From the NCBI RefSeq assembly GCF_006715305.1, contig NZ_VFMY01000001.1, positions 3,844,001 to 3,908,000 of the forward strand: DNA of 64,000 nucleotides, read 5' to 3'. Source of the DNA: Arthrobacter sp. SLBN-100. GTDB taxonomy: Bacteria > Actinomycetota > Actinomycetes > Actinomycetales > Micrococcaceae. The notes under the pieces are model-generated. The model had not been told where the DNA came from, did not search any database, and saw only the letters and a program-made list of their open reading frames with translations. Shown piece after piece: positions 1-10,758 of this stretch (positions are counted from its first letter, which is position 1; the number at the start of each line of letters is the position of its first letter). A program made the position numbers and the translations under genes.

Positions 1-630
1 GTTGGCGAACGCCATCCCCACGAACAGGCCAAGCACCAGCAGCTGGAACCCCACCAGGCCGTACTGCACCAGTTTGGTGGTGTGCAGGCCGCGGTAGCTG
101 ACCCACACGGCAAGGGCCACGAACACAAAGCAGGTGAGCACGTTCAGTGGTTTGTTGGCCGCGAGGTCAGCCAGTTCGGCCGAACCGGTGAGCTGGGAGA
201 GGAAGAGGTAGAAGAAGTCGACGGCGACCCCCGCCAGGTTGGACAGGACGATGATGTTGGCTGCGAGGAGGCCCCATCCGCCCATCCAGCCCACCCAGGG
301 GCCGAACGCTTTGGTGACCCAGGTGAAGGTGGTGCCGCTGTCCGGGGAATCGGCGTTGAGCTCCCGGTAGGCCAGGGACACCAGGATCATCGGGATGAAC
401 CCGATGAGGAAAATGACCGGCAGCTGCAGCCCGGCTTCGTTGACGGTGGGGCCCAGGGCGCTGGTGAGCGTGTACGCGGGGGCGATGGTGGAGATGCCAA
501 GGACGACGACGGCGAGGAGCCCCAGCTGCCCGCCCTTCAGGCCCTTGGGGGTAATGGCGTGGGCGGTGCCGGGGGCATGCTGTCCGGCGCCGCCTGCGGC
601 GGGGGTACCGGTGCGGATGGTTTCTGTCAT
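1..630 (-). CDS. APC-family amino acid/polyamine permease (partial, N-terminal part)
   Basis: Only the first 210 residues are inside the window; the gene runs off the left edge. A hydrophilic N-terminus of about 30 residues is followed by about five hydrophobic segments. The first contains the APC-type stretch GISTIAPAYTLTSALG, and a WVGWMGGWGLLAANIIVLS helix follows near residue 115. The start ATG (628-630) overlaps the stop of the agmatine deiminase gene as ATGA, so it is the third gene of a coupled operon. Context suggests uptake of agmatine, putrescine or a related amine, but substrate cannot be read from sequence. Family assignment is firm, substrate is inference. Confidence 0.85.
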   Translation of the reverse strand, partial: MTETIRTGTPAAGGAGQHAPGTAHAITPKGLKGGQLGLLAVVVLGISTIAPAYTLTSALGPTVNEAGLQLPVIFLIGFIPMILVSLAYRELNADSPDSGTTFTWVTKAFGPWVGWMGGWGLLAANIIVLSNLAGVAVDFFYLFLSQLTGSAELADLAANKPLNVLTCFVFVALAVWVSYRGLHTTKLVQYGLVGFQLLVLGLFVGMAFAN

Positions 631-1667
631 GACACCACTTTCTGGGAGGCAGCGGGCTGCTGTTGGGTAATGCAGTGGATCCCCCCGCCGCGGGCAAAAA
701 GCTCGCGTGCGTCGACGGCGACAATACGCCGTCCGGGGTAGGCCTCTGCCAGGATCTGGAGGGCCTTGTCGTCCTGGGGGTCGTTGAAGCTGCAGGCGAT
801 GACCCCGCCGTTGACCGCCACGTGGTTGATGTAGCTGTAGTCCACAAAGCCCTCGTCGTCCCGCAGGGTTTCGGGTGCGGGGACTTCGATGATCTTCCAC
901 TGCCGGCCGGCGGCGTCAGTGGTGCCCCGGAGGTAGTCGATGATTTCCCGGGAGACCTCGAAGTCGGGGTGTTCCGGGTTTTCCTGGGAATGGACAAGGA
1001 GCGTCCCGGGGGAGGGGATGGCGGCCACAATGTCCACGTGGCCACGGGTGCCGAACCGCTCCGAGTCCCTGCTGAGGCCGCGCGGCAGCCACACCACGTG
1101 GGTGGCGCCGATGGTGCGGGACAATTCCTGCTCGACGTCGGCCCGGCTGAGGCCGGGATTGCGTCCGAGATCCAGCTGCACGGTTTCCGTCACGAGCACC
1201 GTTCCCTGGCCGTCCACCTGGATGCCGCCGCCCTCGTTGACCAGTGCCGATACGATATGCCGGGCTCCGGAGCGGCCTGCCACTTCGCCGGCGATCAGGG
1301 AATCCTTGTCCCATTGCGCCCAGTCCTGCGCGCCCCAGCCGTTGAACACCCAGTCCACGGCACCGAGCTGCCCGTCGCCGTCCAGGACGAAGGTGGGGCC
1401 GATGTCACGCATCCAGGCGTCGTTCAGCGGGGCCGCAAGCACCTCGACGTCAGTGTGCAGGTAGGCGGCGGCCGTTTCGACGTCGTCGGGGTCCACCACT
1501 ATGGTGACCGGCTGGAACTCGACGGCGGCGTTCGCCACCGCAGCCCAGGTGGACCGGGCGGCATGGGCGGCTTCAGCCGATGTGCCGAGGGTGTAACCGC
1601 CGGCGGGGAAAGCCATCCAGAGCCGCTCCTGGCGGGCAGTTTCGGCAGGCATCCGCCACATGCTCAT
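627..1667 (-). CDS. aguA: Agmatine deiminase (peptidylarginine deiminase-like family)
   Basis: 346 residues, the usual size for agmatine deiminase, which converts agmatine to N-carbamoylputrescine and ammonia. Visible motifs are NDAWMRDIGPTF (substrate binding), a Glu-Gly-Gly-Gly motif (NEGGGIQVDG), the RGHVDIVA histidine region, and the C-terminal GGGIHCITQQQP carrying the catalytic cysteine (Cys332). An in-frame ATG lies five codons upstream (1682), but the ATG at 1665-1667 overlaps the upstream stop as ATGA and has GGGAAG about 8 nt before it, so I prefer it. Together with the upstream amidase it forms the two-step agmatine-to-putrescine route. Expression should follow the TetR-like operators at the operon promoter. 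Confidence 0.9.
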   Translation of the reverse strand: MSMWRMPAETARQERLWMAFPAGGYTLGTSAEAAHAARSTWAAVANAAVEFQPVTIVVDPDDVETAAAYLHTDVEVLAAPLNDAWMRDIGPTFVLDGDGQLGAVDWVFNGWGAQDWAQWDKDSLIAGEVAGRSGARHIVSALVNEGGGIQVDGQGTVLVTETVQLDLGRNPGLSRADVEQELSRTIGATHVVWLPRGLSRDSERFGTRGHVDIVAAIPSPGTLLVHSQENPEHPDFEVSREIIDYLRGTTDAAGRQWKIIEVPAPETLRDDEGFVDYSYINHVAVNGGVIACSFNDPQDDKALQILAEAYPGRRIVAVDARELFARGGGIHCITQQQPAASQKVVS

Positions 1668-2716
1668 GCGGTCACTTCCCAACCGGTGATTGAGCTTGTC
1701 GAAATCCCCGCCGCTTCGCCTCCGAGCGGCTGGTCACTGCGGACGGGCTCGGTGAGGCGGGCGTAGGTGTCCGGACGGCGCGTGGCCAGGAAAGGGAACA
1801 GGGTCAGCCAGTCCTTCCTCTGGTCCAGGTCCAGGTCAGCCACCAGGACCCCGGAGGCGTCGCGGGGCGCCTGGGCCAGGATCCGGCCATAGGGATCTGA
1901 GATGAAGGACGAGCCGTAGAAGTTCAAGGCACCTTCGCTGCCCCAGCGGTTCGGGGCGATCATAAAGAGGCCGTTGGCGATGCCGTTGCCCACGATGACC
2001 TGCTGCCACAGCGGCTGGGTGTCGAAGTCCGGGTGGTCGGGTTCGGAACCGATGGCGGTGGGGTACACCAGGATCTCCGCCCCGCCCAGGGAGTACAGCC
2101 GCGCTACCTCGGGGAACCATTCGTCCCAGCACGTGGGCATCCCCAGCCGGGCGCCGCCAAGTTCGGCGGGAGCGTGGACCTCGTAGGCGTCAGCGGCTGC
2201 CGGTCCCTGGCGGAAGAACTTGTCCTCGTAATATCCGGCGGTGACGGGGATGTGGAGCTTGTGCGTCCGCGCCAGGAGCTCGCCCTCGGGTGAGACCAGG
2301 ATGGCGGTGTTCAGCCCCAGGCCGTCGTCCTTGCCGTCCGGGTCCTCGGCACGCTGGTACAAGGATGCATGCACGGATACCCCGTGGCGGCGCGCTGCTT
2401 CGGCAGCGAAGCGGAAGGTGGGGCCGGCCAGCAGGTCTTCGGCGGTGTCCGAGGGCCGGGTGCGGGTGGGTCCCTCGGAAGGGTCGTTATGCGGGCGGGT
2501 GTCTGCCGGGTAGCGCGAAAGCGTCAACTCGGGCAGGAAGACCACGGAGGCCCCGAGCCCGGCGGCCCGGCCGATGCCCTCGTTCAGTTCGGCCTCCACG
2601 GCGGCGCTGTCTGCTTGCCAGCGGTGCTGGACCACGCCGACGCGCAGGGCCGGCCGGCCGGACGGCGTTGTCCGGGCCAGGGAAGCGGGTGCGCCGAGGC
2701 AGGAAATTTCAATCAT
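1664..2716 (-). CDS. aguB: N-carbamoylputrescine amidase (nitrilase superfamily)
   Basis: 350 residues. The nitrilase triad is visible: Glu63 in FLPELTLSRYP, Lys153 in RTHKLHIP and Cys196 in GMPTCWDEWFPE. The family member beside agmatine deiminase normally hydrolyses N-carbamoylputrescine to putrescine, CO2 and ammonia. The ATG at 2714-2716 has GGAG 8 nt upstream; a longer reading frame upstream would cover the operator and promoter and is rejected. The last 15 residues (AAGISTSSITGWEVTA region) are unlike the family and are encoded by a dispersed repeat at 1683-1704. The stop overlaps the next start as ATGA. Confidence 0.9.
   Translation of the reverse strand: MIEISCLGAPASLARTTPSGRPALRVGVVQHRWQADSAAVEAELNEGIGRAAGLGASVVFLPELTLSRYPADTRPHNDPSEGPTRTRPSDTAEDLLAGPTFRFAAEAARRHGVSVHASLYQRAEDPDGKDDGLGLNTAILVSPEGELLARTHKLHIPVTAGYYEDKFFRQGPAAADAYEVHAPAELGGARLGMPTCWDEWFPEVARLYSLGGAEILVYPTAIGSEPDHPDFDTQPLWQQVIVGNGIANGLFMIAPNRWGSEGALNFYGSSFISDPYGRILAQAPRDASGVLVADLDLDQRKDWLTLFPFLATRRPDTYARLTEPVRSDQPLGGEAAGISTSSITGWEVTA
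1683..1704 (-). repeat. Dispersed repeat copy inside the 3' end of aguB
   Basis: On the minus strand it reads TTTCGACAAGCTCAATCACC, closely matching the intergenic copies at 10195 and 10452 and the copy at the end of gcvP (9003). Here it is translated as ISTSSITG and lies just before the Shine-Dalgarno (GGGAAG) and ATGA start of aguA. Confidence 0.75.
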
Positions 2717-2743
2717 GTTTGCTACTCCAGTGAGACGACGGTC

Positions 2744-2768
2744 ACTAAATGAATGACGTTCATTTAGT
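2744..2768. promoter_or_regulatory. TetR-like operator 1 of the agmatine operon
   Basis: Perfect inverted repeat ACTAAATGAA - TGACG - TTCATTTAGT (10-bp arms, 5-bp spacer). It overlaps the proposed minus-strand -10 box and the transcription start, so binding would block initiation. The shape is typical of TetR-family operators; the regulator gene is not identified in the window. Confidence 0.75.
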
Positions 2769-2794
2769 ATGGGGTGCGGCGCGCCCGTATGCAA
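2766..2794 (-). promoter_or_regulatory. Promoter of the aguBA-permease operon
   Basis: Reading the minus strand, TTGCAT (-35, 2789-2794) is followed after 17 bp by CATACT (-10, 2766-2771). It sits between the two operator copies. The hexamers are imperfect, so this is a prediction supported by position. Confidence 0.5.
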
Positions 2795-2802
2795 GGGGAA
2801 AT

Positions 2803-2820
2803 ATGAATCACGTTCGTTTA
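2803..2820. promoter_or_regulatory. TetR-like operator 2 of the agmatine operon
   Basis: ATGAATCACGTTCGTTTA matches 16 of 18 bases of operator 1 (ATGAATGACGTTCATTTA at 2749-2766). It lies directly upstream of the proposed -35 box, 54 bp from operator 1, so the pair brackets the promoter. Confidence 0.6.
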
Positions 2821-2929
2821 TGTCGGCCGCCCGAGGTTAGTAAGCTCACTGAGAAATTGCTGAATGCCCCCCTGTTGCCGGATGAAGGGCTGGTAGCGTC
2901 GGGATTACTGGACAAATCGAGGAGGATGC

Positions 2930-3409
2930 ATGAAAGCTTCACCGACACTGACCAACAACCTGCAGGCTGTGCTCGCGGACCTGATCGAACTGCACATCCA
3001 GGGCAAGCAGGCCCACTGGAACATCGTGGGAACCAACTTCCGCGACCTTCACCTGCAGTTGGATGAGATCGTGGACGCCGCCCGCCAGTTTGCCGATGAT
3101 GCTGCCGAGCGGATGCGGGCACTGCACGCCCTGCCGGACGGGCGCAGCTCCACCGTGGCTGAATCCACAAGCCTCGCTCCTTTTCCTGCGGGCCTCATCA
3201 GCACCAAGGACGCAATCGAACGCATTGTTGCCGCCCTTGAAGCTGCCGCGGGCACCATGAGGAAGGTCCATGACGAAGTGGACGAGGAGGATCCCACCAC
3301 CGCGGACCTCCTGCACGAGTTCATTGCCAAACTCGAGCAGTTCGCATGGATGGTGAACGCCGAGACCATGAAGGCCTCTGCCAGCGTCACTGCCCCTGAC
3401 GCGAAGTAG
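2930..3409 (+). CDS. dps: Dps-family DNA-binding ferritin-like protein
   Basis: 159 residues, normal Dps length. Dps dodecamers oxidise and store iron with peroxide and protect DNA in the cytoplasm. The ferroxidase ligands of the family are present: His29, His41 and Asp45 in AHWNIVGTNFRDLHLQLDE, then Asp56 and Glu60 in FADDAAERM, spaced as in Listeria Dps. The N-terminal tail is short, without a lysine-rich DNA-binding extension. AGGAGG at 2920-2925 precedes the ATG by only 4 nt. It is monocistronic and followed by a strong terminator. Confidence 0.93.
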   Translation: MKASPTLTNNLQAVLADLIELHIQGKQAHWNIVGTNFRDLHLQLDEIVDAARQFADDAAERMRALHALPDGRSSTVAESTSLAPFPAGLISTKDAIERIVAALEAAAGTMRKVHDEVDEEDPTTADLLHEFIAKLEQFAWMVNAETMKASASVTAPDAK

Positions 3410-3435
3410 CCCGTCCCGGCACACACAAAGTATTC

Positions 3436-3481
3436 AGCGCCCGGCGCCGGACTCCCTGTCCGGCGCCGGGCGCTGCTTTTT
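3436..3481 (+). terminator. Rho-independent terminator after dps
   Basis: Perfect 16-bp stem (3436-3451 with 3459-3474), 7-nt loop, then a TTTTT run at 3477-3481. It separates dps from the convergent exporter gene. Confidence 0.9.
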
Positions 3482-3512
3482 ACCCGCCAGCATGCCAGCG
3501 GGATGTTTGCCC

Positions 3513-5093
3513 CTATTCGGCCTTGGGCACTTTCCGGAGGACGACGGCGGCAAGTACTGCCGCCGTCGCCATCAGTACCAGCCCGATCGCCGCAGTGACA
3601 TGCACGCCCGAGTCGAAGGCGGCGCCGGCGGCCTGCCGGACGGCGTCGGCCAGTGGAGCAGGCAATCCGGCCGCCAGTTCCATGGCTCCGGCGAGGGTCT
3701 GGCCGGCACGTGCAGCACTCCCGCCGCTGGCGGCCCCCGGGAGGCCGGCGGGAAGCTGCAGGTTGTGCTGGTAGGAGGCCGTCAGGATCGAGCCCAGCAC
3801 GGCGGTGCCGAGCAAGGCGCCTACCTCGTACCCTGTCTCCGAGATGGCCGAGGCCGCGCCGGATTTTTCCGCCGGAACGCTGCCAAGGATGAGGTCGTTG
3901 GAGATAGTCTCCGCGGTCCCCACGCCCAGCGCCAGGACCAGCAGGGCCGCGAGCAGAAGCCCCGACCCGTTGAAAGGGCTGCCGAAGGTCACCAGGCTGT
4001 ACCCCGCGGCGCTCAGGCCCAGTCCGGCTGCCACCACGAAGCCGGGCCGGATCTTGCGGACCAGGGGCACCACCGCGAGGCCCGCCGTCACGGTAGCCAC
4101 CAGCGCCGGAATCATGGCCATTCCTGCGGCCGAAGGGGACATGCCTTCGAGCAGCTGCAGGTGCTGGGCCAGGAAGAGGATAAAGCCGTTGAAGGAGAAC
4201 AGGGCAAGGATGTTCGCCGTGATGGCCATGCTGAACACCGGGTTCCGGAACAGGGACATGTCCAGCAAGGGGCTGCTCAGCCGCTGTTGCCGGCGAACGA
4301 AGGCTGCGCCCATGGCCAGGCCGAAGGCTATGCTTCCCAGGGTCAAGGGGCCCGTGCCTTCGGTGGCGTATTCCTTGATGCCGTACACCACTGGCACCAT
4401 GGTCAGCAGTGAGAGCAGGATGCTCGCCCCGTCCACCTTTCCCGGCGTAGGGTCCCGGGACTCCGGGATGAACGCCGGGCCGAAGGCCAGCAGGGGCAGC
4501 ATGATGGGCACCGCCACCAGGAGGACTGCTCCCCACCAGAAGCGTTCCACCAGACAGCCGCCGAAGATCGGACCCAGGGCAGCTCCGCCGGAGAACCCGG
4601 CGGCCCAGATGGCGATGGCCAGCCGACGTCGGTTGGGATCCGGGAAGATGTTGCGGATCAGGGACAGTGTGGAGGGCATCAGCATCGCCCCGAAGAAGCC
4701 CAGGGAGGCGCGGCCCGCTATCAGCCAGCCGGCGCTGGGGGCGAAGGCCGTTGCGGCTGATACTGCGGCGAAGCCGATGCTGCCGACGATCAGCAGCCGG
4801 CGCCGTCCGATCCGGTCTCCCAGGCTCCCCATGGCAACGAGCAGTCCCGCCAGCACCAGAGGGTAGGCGTCCACGATCCACAGAAGTTCCACGCCCGAGG
4901 TGCCTAAGGCTCCGGCAATCGCGGGCAGTGCAAATGTCAGGGCTGTGTTGTCGACGGCGACGAGGAGGACCGGGAACATCAGCAGTCCCAGGGCGAGCCA
5001 GTCGCGCCAAGTGCCCGGGGCTGGAGCGGATGGCCGGGCCGCCGGGGCCTTCAGCGGGGTTCGGTCCTGTTGCGGGGTGGAGGAAGCGGTCAT
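3513..5093 (-). CDS. MFS drug exporter, DHA2 (14-TMS, EmrB/QacA type)
   Basis: 526 residues with about 14 hydrophobic segments, as in the DHA2 family of proton-driven multidrug exporters. MFS motif A is seen as GDRIGRRRLL after the second helix, and the antiporter motif C-like stretch AGFSGGAALGPIFGG follows helix five. The N-terminal 35 residues are hydrophilic. The ATG at 5091-5093 is chosen because upstream in-frame codons would run through the shared operator and the divergent regulator. It is transcribed away from a TetR gene, the usual arrangement for substrate-induced efflux. Substrate unknown. Confidence 0.92.
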   Translation of the reverse strand: MTASSTPQQDRTPLKAPAARPSAPAPGTWRDWLALGLLMFPVLLVAVDNTALTFALPAIAGALGTSGVELLWIVDAYPLVLAGLLVAMGSLGDRIGRRRLLIVGSIGFAAVSAATAFAPSAGWLIAGRASLGFFGAMLMPSTLSLIRNIFPDPNRRRLAIAIWAAGFSGGAALGPIFGGCLVERFWWGAVLLVAVPIMLPLLAFGPAFIPESRDPTPGKVDGASILLSLLTMVPVVYGIKEYATEGTGPLTLGSIAFGLAMGAAFVRRQQRLSSPLLDMSLFRNPVFSMAITANILALFSFNGFILFLAQHLQLLEGMSPSAAGMAMIPALVATVTAGLAVVPLVRKIRPGFVVAAGLGLSAAGYSLVTFGSPFNGSGLLLAALLVLALGVGTAETISNDLILGSVPAEKSGAASAISETGYEVGALLGTAVLGSILTASYQHNLQLPAGLPGAASGGSAARAGQTLAGAMELAAGLPAPLADAVRQAAGAAFDSGVHVTAAIGLVLMATAAVLAAVVLRKVPKAE

Positions 5094-5098
5094 CCGTG

Positions 5099-5124
5099 AA
5101 CTGTACCGTCCAGACGGTTCAGTT
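5099..5124. promoter_or_regulatory. TetR operator between exporter and regulator
   Basis: Inverted repeat AACTGTACCGTC - CA - GACGGTTCAGTT, 11 of 12 positions symmetrical, lying 5 bp upstream of the exporter start and within the short divergent intergenic region. It is the likely autoregulatory site of the adjacent TetR protein. Confidence 0.75.
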
Positions 5125-5159
5125 AAGAAATGGAATCCGGACCATGCATGATTGGAACC

Positions 5160-5699
5160 ATGGCCAGAAAACCCGTCGCGCGAGATGCAGTCCTCGATGC
5201 CTTTGAAGAACTCCTGATCGACGTGGGGGAGCGCGCCGCCACCCTGGACGCGGTGGCGAAACGGGCAGGCGTCTCCAAGGGCGGGCTGCTGTACCACTTC
5301 CCCAACAAGGAGGCGCTGATCGCGGCAACCCTCGAGCGGCTGGACCGCCTGGCGGGGGAGGACCTTGCTGACATGGCGGCGGCGCCCGAAGGTGCGGCGG
5401 CCTATTTCATCCGGTCATCGCTCTGGTCCGACACCCCTATGGACAGGTCCTTCGTGGCTGCCACGCGCCTCGCTGAAGTGGCCCACGAGGAGGCCCGCCG
5501 ACGCTTCGCCGCAATCCAGCAACAGTGGCTGGAGCTCATCGGCAAGGATGTTGGCCCGGGAATGGCAAAAGCCGTGCTTTACATGGGGGACGGGCTGTAC
5601 TTCAACGCCATGTGGGAGAGCGGGCCGTCCGGAAAGGCCGGCAACCGGCAGGCGGAAGTGGACCAACTCCTGGCCGCCGTCGAGCGGCTCAGGGGTTAG
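5160..5699 (+). CDS. TetR/AcrR-family repressor of the adjacent exporter
   Basis: 179 residues. The N-terminal helix-turn-helix is clear (ATLDAVAKRAGVSKGGLLYHF, residues about 25-45 followed by PNKEALIAA). The C-terminal part is a ligand-binding helical domain with no obvious family signature. I chose the ATG at 5160 (MARKPVARDAV) because TetR proteins start about this far before the HTH; ATGs at 5130 and 5148 are alternatives. Divergent from the DHA2 exporter with an inverted-repeat operator between them, so it probably represses both genes until a drug-like ligand binds. Confidence 0.88.
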   Translation: MARKPVARDAVLDAFEELLIDVGERAATLDAVAKRAGVSKGGLLYHFPNKEALIAATLERLDRLAGEDLADMAAAPEGAAAYFIRSSLWSDTPMDRSFVAATRLAEVAHEEARRRFAAIQQQWLELIGKDVGPGMAKAVLYMGDGLYFNAMWESGPSGKAGNRQAEVDQLLAAVERLRG

Positions 5700-5796
5700 C
5701 TGCCATTTGCTCCACAGCAGGCGGCATAGGAGAATTGGTCTATGTGCGGGCCGCCTCCGGGCGCGCCCGGACAACCCAAATGAATAGCCTTTGATC

Positions 5797-6040
5797 TGCG
5801 GCGGGAGAGTTCTGCCAGAAGGTACAAGCAGGCGCCGTAGGAGCAATACCTCCCCAGGAATCTCACAGGCCCATGTACCGCCGCGGCGAGGCACCTCTGG
5901 AAAGCAGCACGCTGTCCGCCCCCGTATCCGGTCCCGGATACTTGGACTGCTGTGCTCACCGACGGTGCAAGCGGGGCTTGCGCAAGCAGGCACCGCGGAA
6001 ACTCTCAGGTCCAGTTACAGAGCGGGGAGGACCCGAATCG
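5797..6040 (+). promoter_or_regulatory. Tandem glycine riboswitch upstream of gcvP
   Basis: Two glycine aptamers in series. The first (about 5797-5910) shows GGGAGAG, then GCGCCGTAGGAGCAA, CCCCAGGAATCTCACAGGC, and CTCTGG before the closing stem. The second (about 5940-6040) shows GGTGCAAGC, GCACCGCGGAAACTCTCAGG and the final CAGAGCGGGGAGG. These match the conserved aptamer core known for glycine riboswitches, which normally turn on the glycine cleavage genes when glycine is plentiful. Boundaries are approximate. It fills the 380-bp gap between the TetR gene and gcvP. Confidence 0.9.
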
Positions 6041-6080
6041 ATGCGGCGTACCCTGCGCCGCCTTAGTTATGGAGTTCCTC

Positions 6081-9038
<2,958 letters not shown>

Positions 9039-9042
9039 TCGC

Positions 9043-10188
9043 ATGACCGAGAACACCGCTCTTTACGAGGAACACAAGAAGCTGGGTGCCTCCTTTACCG
9101 ACTTCGGCGGCTGGCAGATGCCCCTGAAGTACAGCTCGGAGCTCGCCGAGCACCACGCCGTCCGCAAGAGTGCCGGGCTGTTCGACCTCTCCCACATGGG
9201 CGAGGTCTGGGTGACAGGGCCGGACGCCCCTGCGTTCCTGGACTACGCCCTGGCGGGAAAGATTTCCGCCATGCCGGTGGGCAAGGCCAAGTACTCGCTG
9301 ATCTGCAACGAGGCCGGCGGCATCATCGACGACCTCATCGTGTACCGCCGGCCCGCAGCTGCCGACGGCACCGATGTTTTCCTTGTGGTCCCCAACGCAG
9401 GCAACGCGGGAGTGGTGGCCGCTGCCCTGGCCGAGCGGGCTGCAGGATTCGATGCCGAAGTCAATGACGCCTCCGCGGCCACATCCTTGATCGCGGTCCA
9501 GGGCCCCAAGGCGCAGGAACTGCTGCTCCGGCTGGTCCCTGCCGACAAGCACAGCCTGGTGACCGGCCTGAAGTACTACGCCGCCGTAGAGGTTCCGATC
9601 CTCGTTGGAGGTACCGGCGTGGACCTGCTGCTCGCCCGCACCGGCTACACCGGCGAGGACGGGTTTGAGATCTTCGTGTCCAACGACGACGCCCCCGGCC
9701 TTTGGCGGGCGCTCGTCGCCATCGCAGACGACGGGGAGCTGACGCCCGCCGGCCTCGCCTCCCGCGACTCCCTCCGGCTCGAAGCGGGGATGCCGCTCTA
9801 CGGCAACGAACTCTCCCTGCAGGGTGACCCGTTCGCAGCAGGCCTGGGACCCGTCGTCGCGCTGTCCAAGGAAGGCGACTTCGTCGGCAAGGCCGCACTG
9901 GCGGCCAAAAAGGAAGCCGGCGCCGGCAGCACCACCGGGCGCAGGCTCGTCGGGCTCAAGGGATTGGGCCGCCGCGCCGGCCGCGCCCACTACCCGGTCC
10001 TCCTCGACGGCAACGTCGTTGGCGAAGTCACTTCGGGCCAGCCCTCACCCACCCTTGGCTACCCCGTGGCCATGGCCTACGTCGACGTCCAGTTCACCAA
10101 ACCCGGGACAGCGCTGGACATCGACCTCCGCGGCAAGGCAGAGCCTTTCGAAGTGGTCGACCTCCCGTTCTACAAGCGCGCCAGGTAG
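9043..10188 (+). CDS. gcvT: Aminomethyltransferase, T-protein of the glycine cleavage system
   Basis: 381 residues, family-typical. It transfers the methylene group from aminomethyl-lipoyl-GcvH to tetrahydrofolate and releases ammonia. Visible signatures are FGGWQMPLKYSS and the LFDLSHMGE region at the N-terminus, the central ARTGYTGEDGFEIF folate-site region near residue 205, and GLASRDSLRLEAGMPLYGNE, then the C-terminal GEVTSGQPSPTLG. It begins 4 bp after the gcvP stop with GGAAGG as ribosome site, so the two are coupled. Confidence 0.95.
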   Translation: MTENTALYEEHKKLGASFTDFGGWQMPLKYSSELAEHHAVRKSAGLFDLSHMGEVWVTGPDAPAFLDYALAGKISAMPVGKAKYSLICNEAGGIIDDLIVYRRPAAADGTDVFLVVPNAGNAGVVAAALAERAAGFDAEVNDASAATSLIAVQGPKAQELLLRLVPADKHSLVTGLKYYAAVEVPILVGGTGVDLLLARTGYTGEDGFEIFVSNDDAPGLWRALVAIADDGELTPAGLASRDSLRLEAGMPLYGNELSLQGDPFAAGLGPVVALSKEGDFVGKAALAAKKEAGAGSTTGRRLVGLKGLGRRAGRAHYPVLLDGNVVGEVTSGQPSPTLGYPVAMAYVDVQFTKPGTALDIDLRGKAEPFEVVDLPFYKRAR

Positions 10189-10194
10189 CAAACC

Positions 10195-10218
10195 CCGGTG
10201 GTTGAGCCTGTCGAAACC
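10195..10218 (+). repeat. Dispersed repeat copy, gcvT-gcvH intergenic
   Basis: GGTGGTTGAGCCTGTCGAAA core preceded by CC and followed by CC. Identical over 24 bp to the copy at 10452-10475. It starts 6 bp after the gcvT stop. Confidence 0.85.
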
Positions 10219-10256
10219 TAAGGGTTGCGTCCGGGCGCGCCGGACCGGACTTTTCA

Positions 10257-10294
10257 CGCGTGCTGCTCTTTCGTCGCTTTGACGCACGCTTTCG
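10257..10294 (+). repeat. 38-bp repeat, copy A
   Basis: Matches the reverse complement of 10651-10688 at 34 of 38 positions. Shared core is CTTTGACGCACGCTT or CTCTGACGCACGCTT preceded by TTCGTCG. Confidence 0.75.
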
Positions 10295-10451
10295 AAAAGC
10301 CCGGCTCCGCCAGGCCCTCGAGGTTAGGGAGACGGTGGGGAGCACGCTGCCGGACGCCGCACCCGAAGGGGCCACACTCGTCACCGGGTGTCATGCTTGG
10401 GTGCTTCAGACGTGAGTGCCGAGCGCGTCGTCGCGCAGGTCACCACCCCCC

Positions 10452-10475
10452 CCGGTGGTTGAGCCTGTCGAAACC
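10452..10475 (+). repeat. Dispersed repeat copy, gcvT-gcvH intergenic (second)
   Basis: Identical over 24 bp to 10195-10218. A shorter, diverged relative (GGATGGAGCCCGTCGAAAC) follows at 10502-10520. Confidence 0.85.
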
Positions 10476-10634
10476 AAGGCCAGACTGTCACTCATCTGCG
10501 CGGATGGAGCCCGTCGAAACTGAGGGGTTGGCGCCGCCGGGCGGTGAGTGTGCTGGTCGAAGGTGGGACGCCGCAGTCTGGCGACGTGTTTGTTTTTCGG
10601 GAAACTCCCGGCCTCGCAAACTGAACCTGCTTGA

Positions 10635-10707
10635 GCGGCTGTGGGGATTCCGGAAGCGTGCGTCAGAGCGACGAAGGAACAGCACGCGGAGGAATCCCCA
10701 CAGCCGC
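10635..10707. repeat. 73-bp hairpin element with 17-bp perfect arms
   Basis: GCGGCTGTGGGGATTCC (10635-10651) is the exact reverse complement of 10691-10707. The 39-nt interior holds copy B of the 38-bp repeat (10651-10688, minus strand). The perfect arms and repeat-bearing interior suggest a small non-coding mobile element rather than a terminator, since no T-run follows. Confidence 0.7.
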
Positions 10708-10758
10708 ACCCAACCCAGCCACAGAGTTTCAGAACAACAAAGAGCAAAGGAAAAACAC

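Larger units (their letters stand above)
10189..10758. repeat. Repeat island separating gcvT from gcvH (no gene)
   Basis: 570 bp without a credible gene. It contains two identical 24-bp repeats, a degenerate third copy (10502-10520), a pair of 38-bp inverted near-copies (10257-10294 and 10651-10688) and a 17-bp perfect inverted repeat (10635-10651/10691-10707). Open frames across it only translate the repeats. In a compact operon it looks like an accumulation of small mobile repeats. Confidence 0.8.

Noticed and set aside
3049..5010. Minus-strand open frame (653 codons) across dps and the exporter
   Set aside because: Different frame from the exporter with Arg/Gly/Pro-rich translation; covers the dps terminator.
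5952..6080. N-terminal extension of gcvP in the same frame
   Set aside because: It overlaps the second glycine aptamer and has no ribosome site.
10225..10758. Open frame upstream of gcvH extending it by 178 codons
   Set aside because: It only translates the dispersed repeats (for example SLSKP from the GGTTGAGCCTGTCGAAAC repeat).
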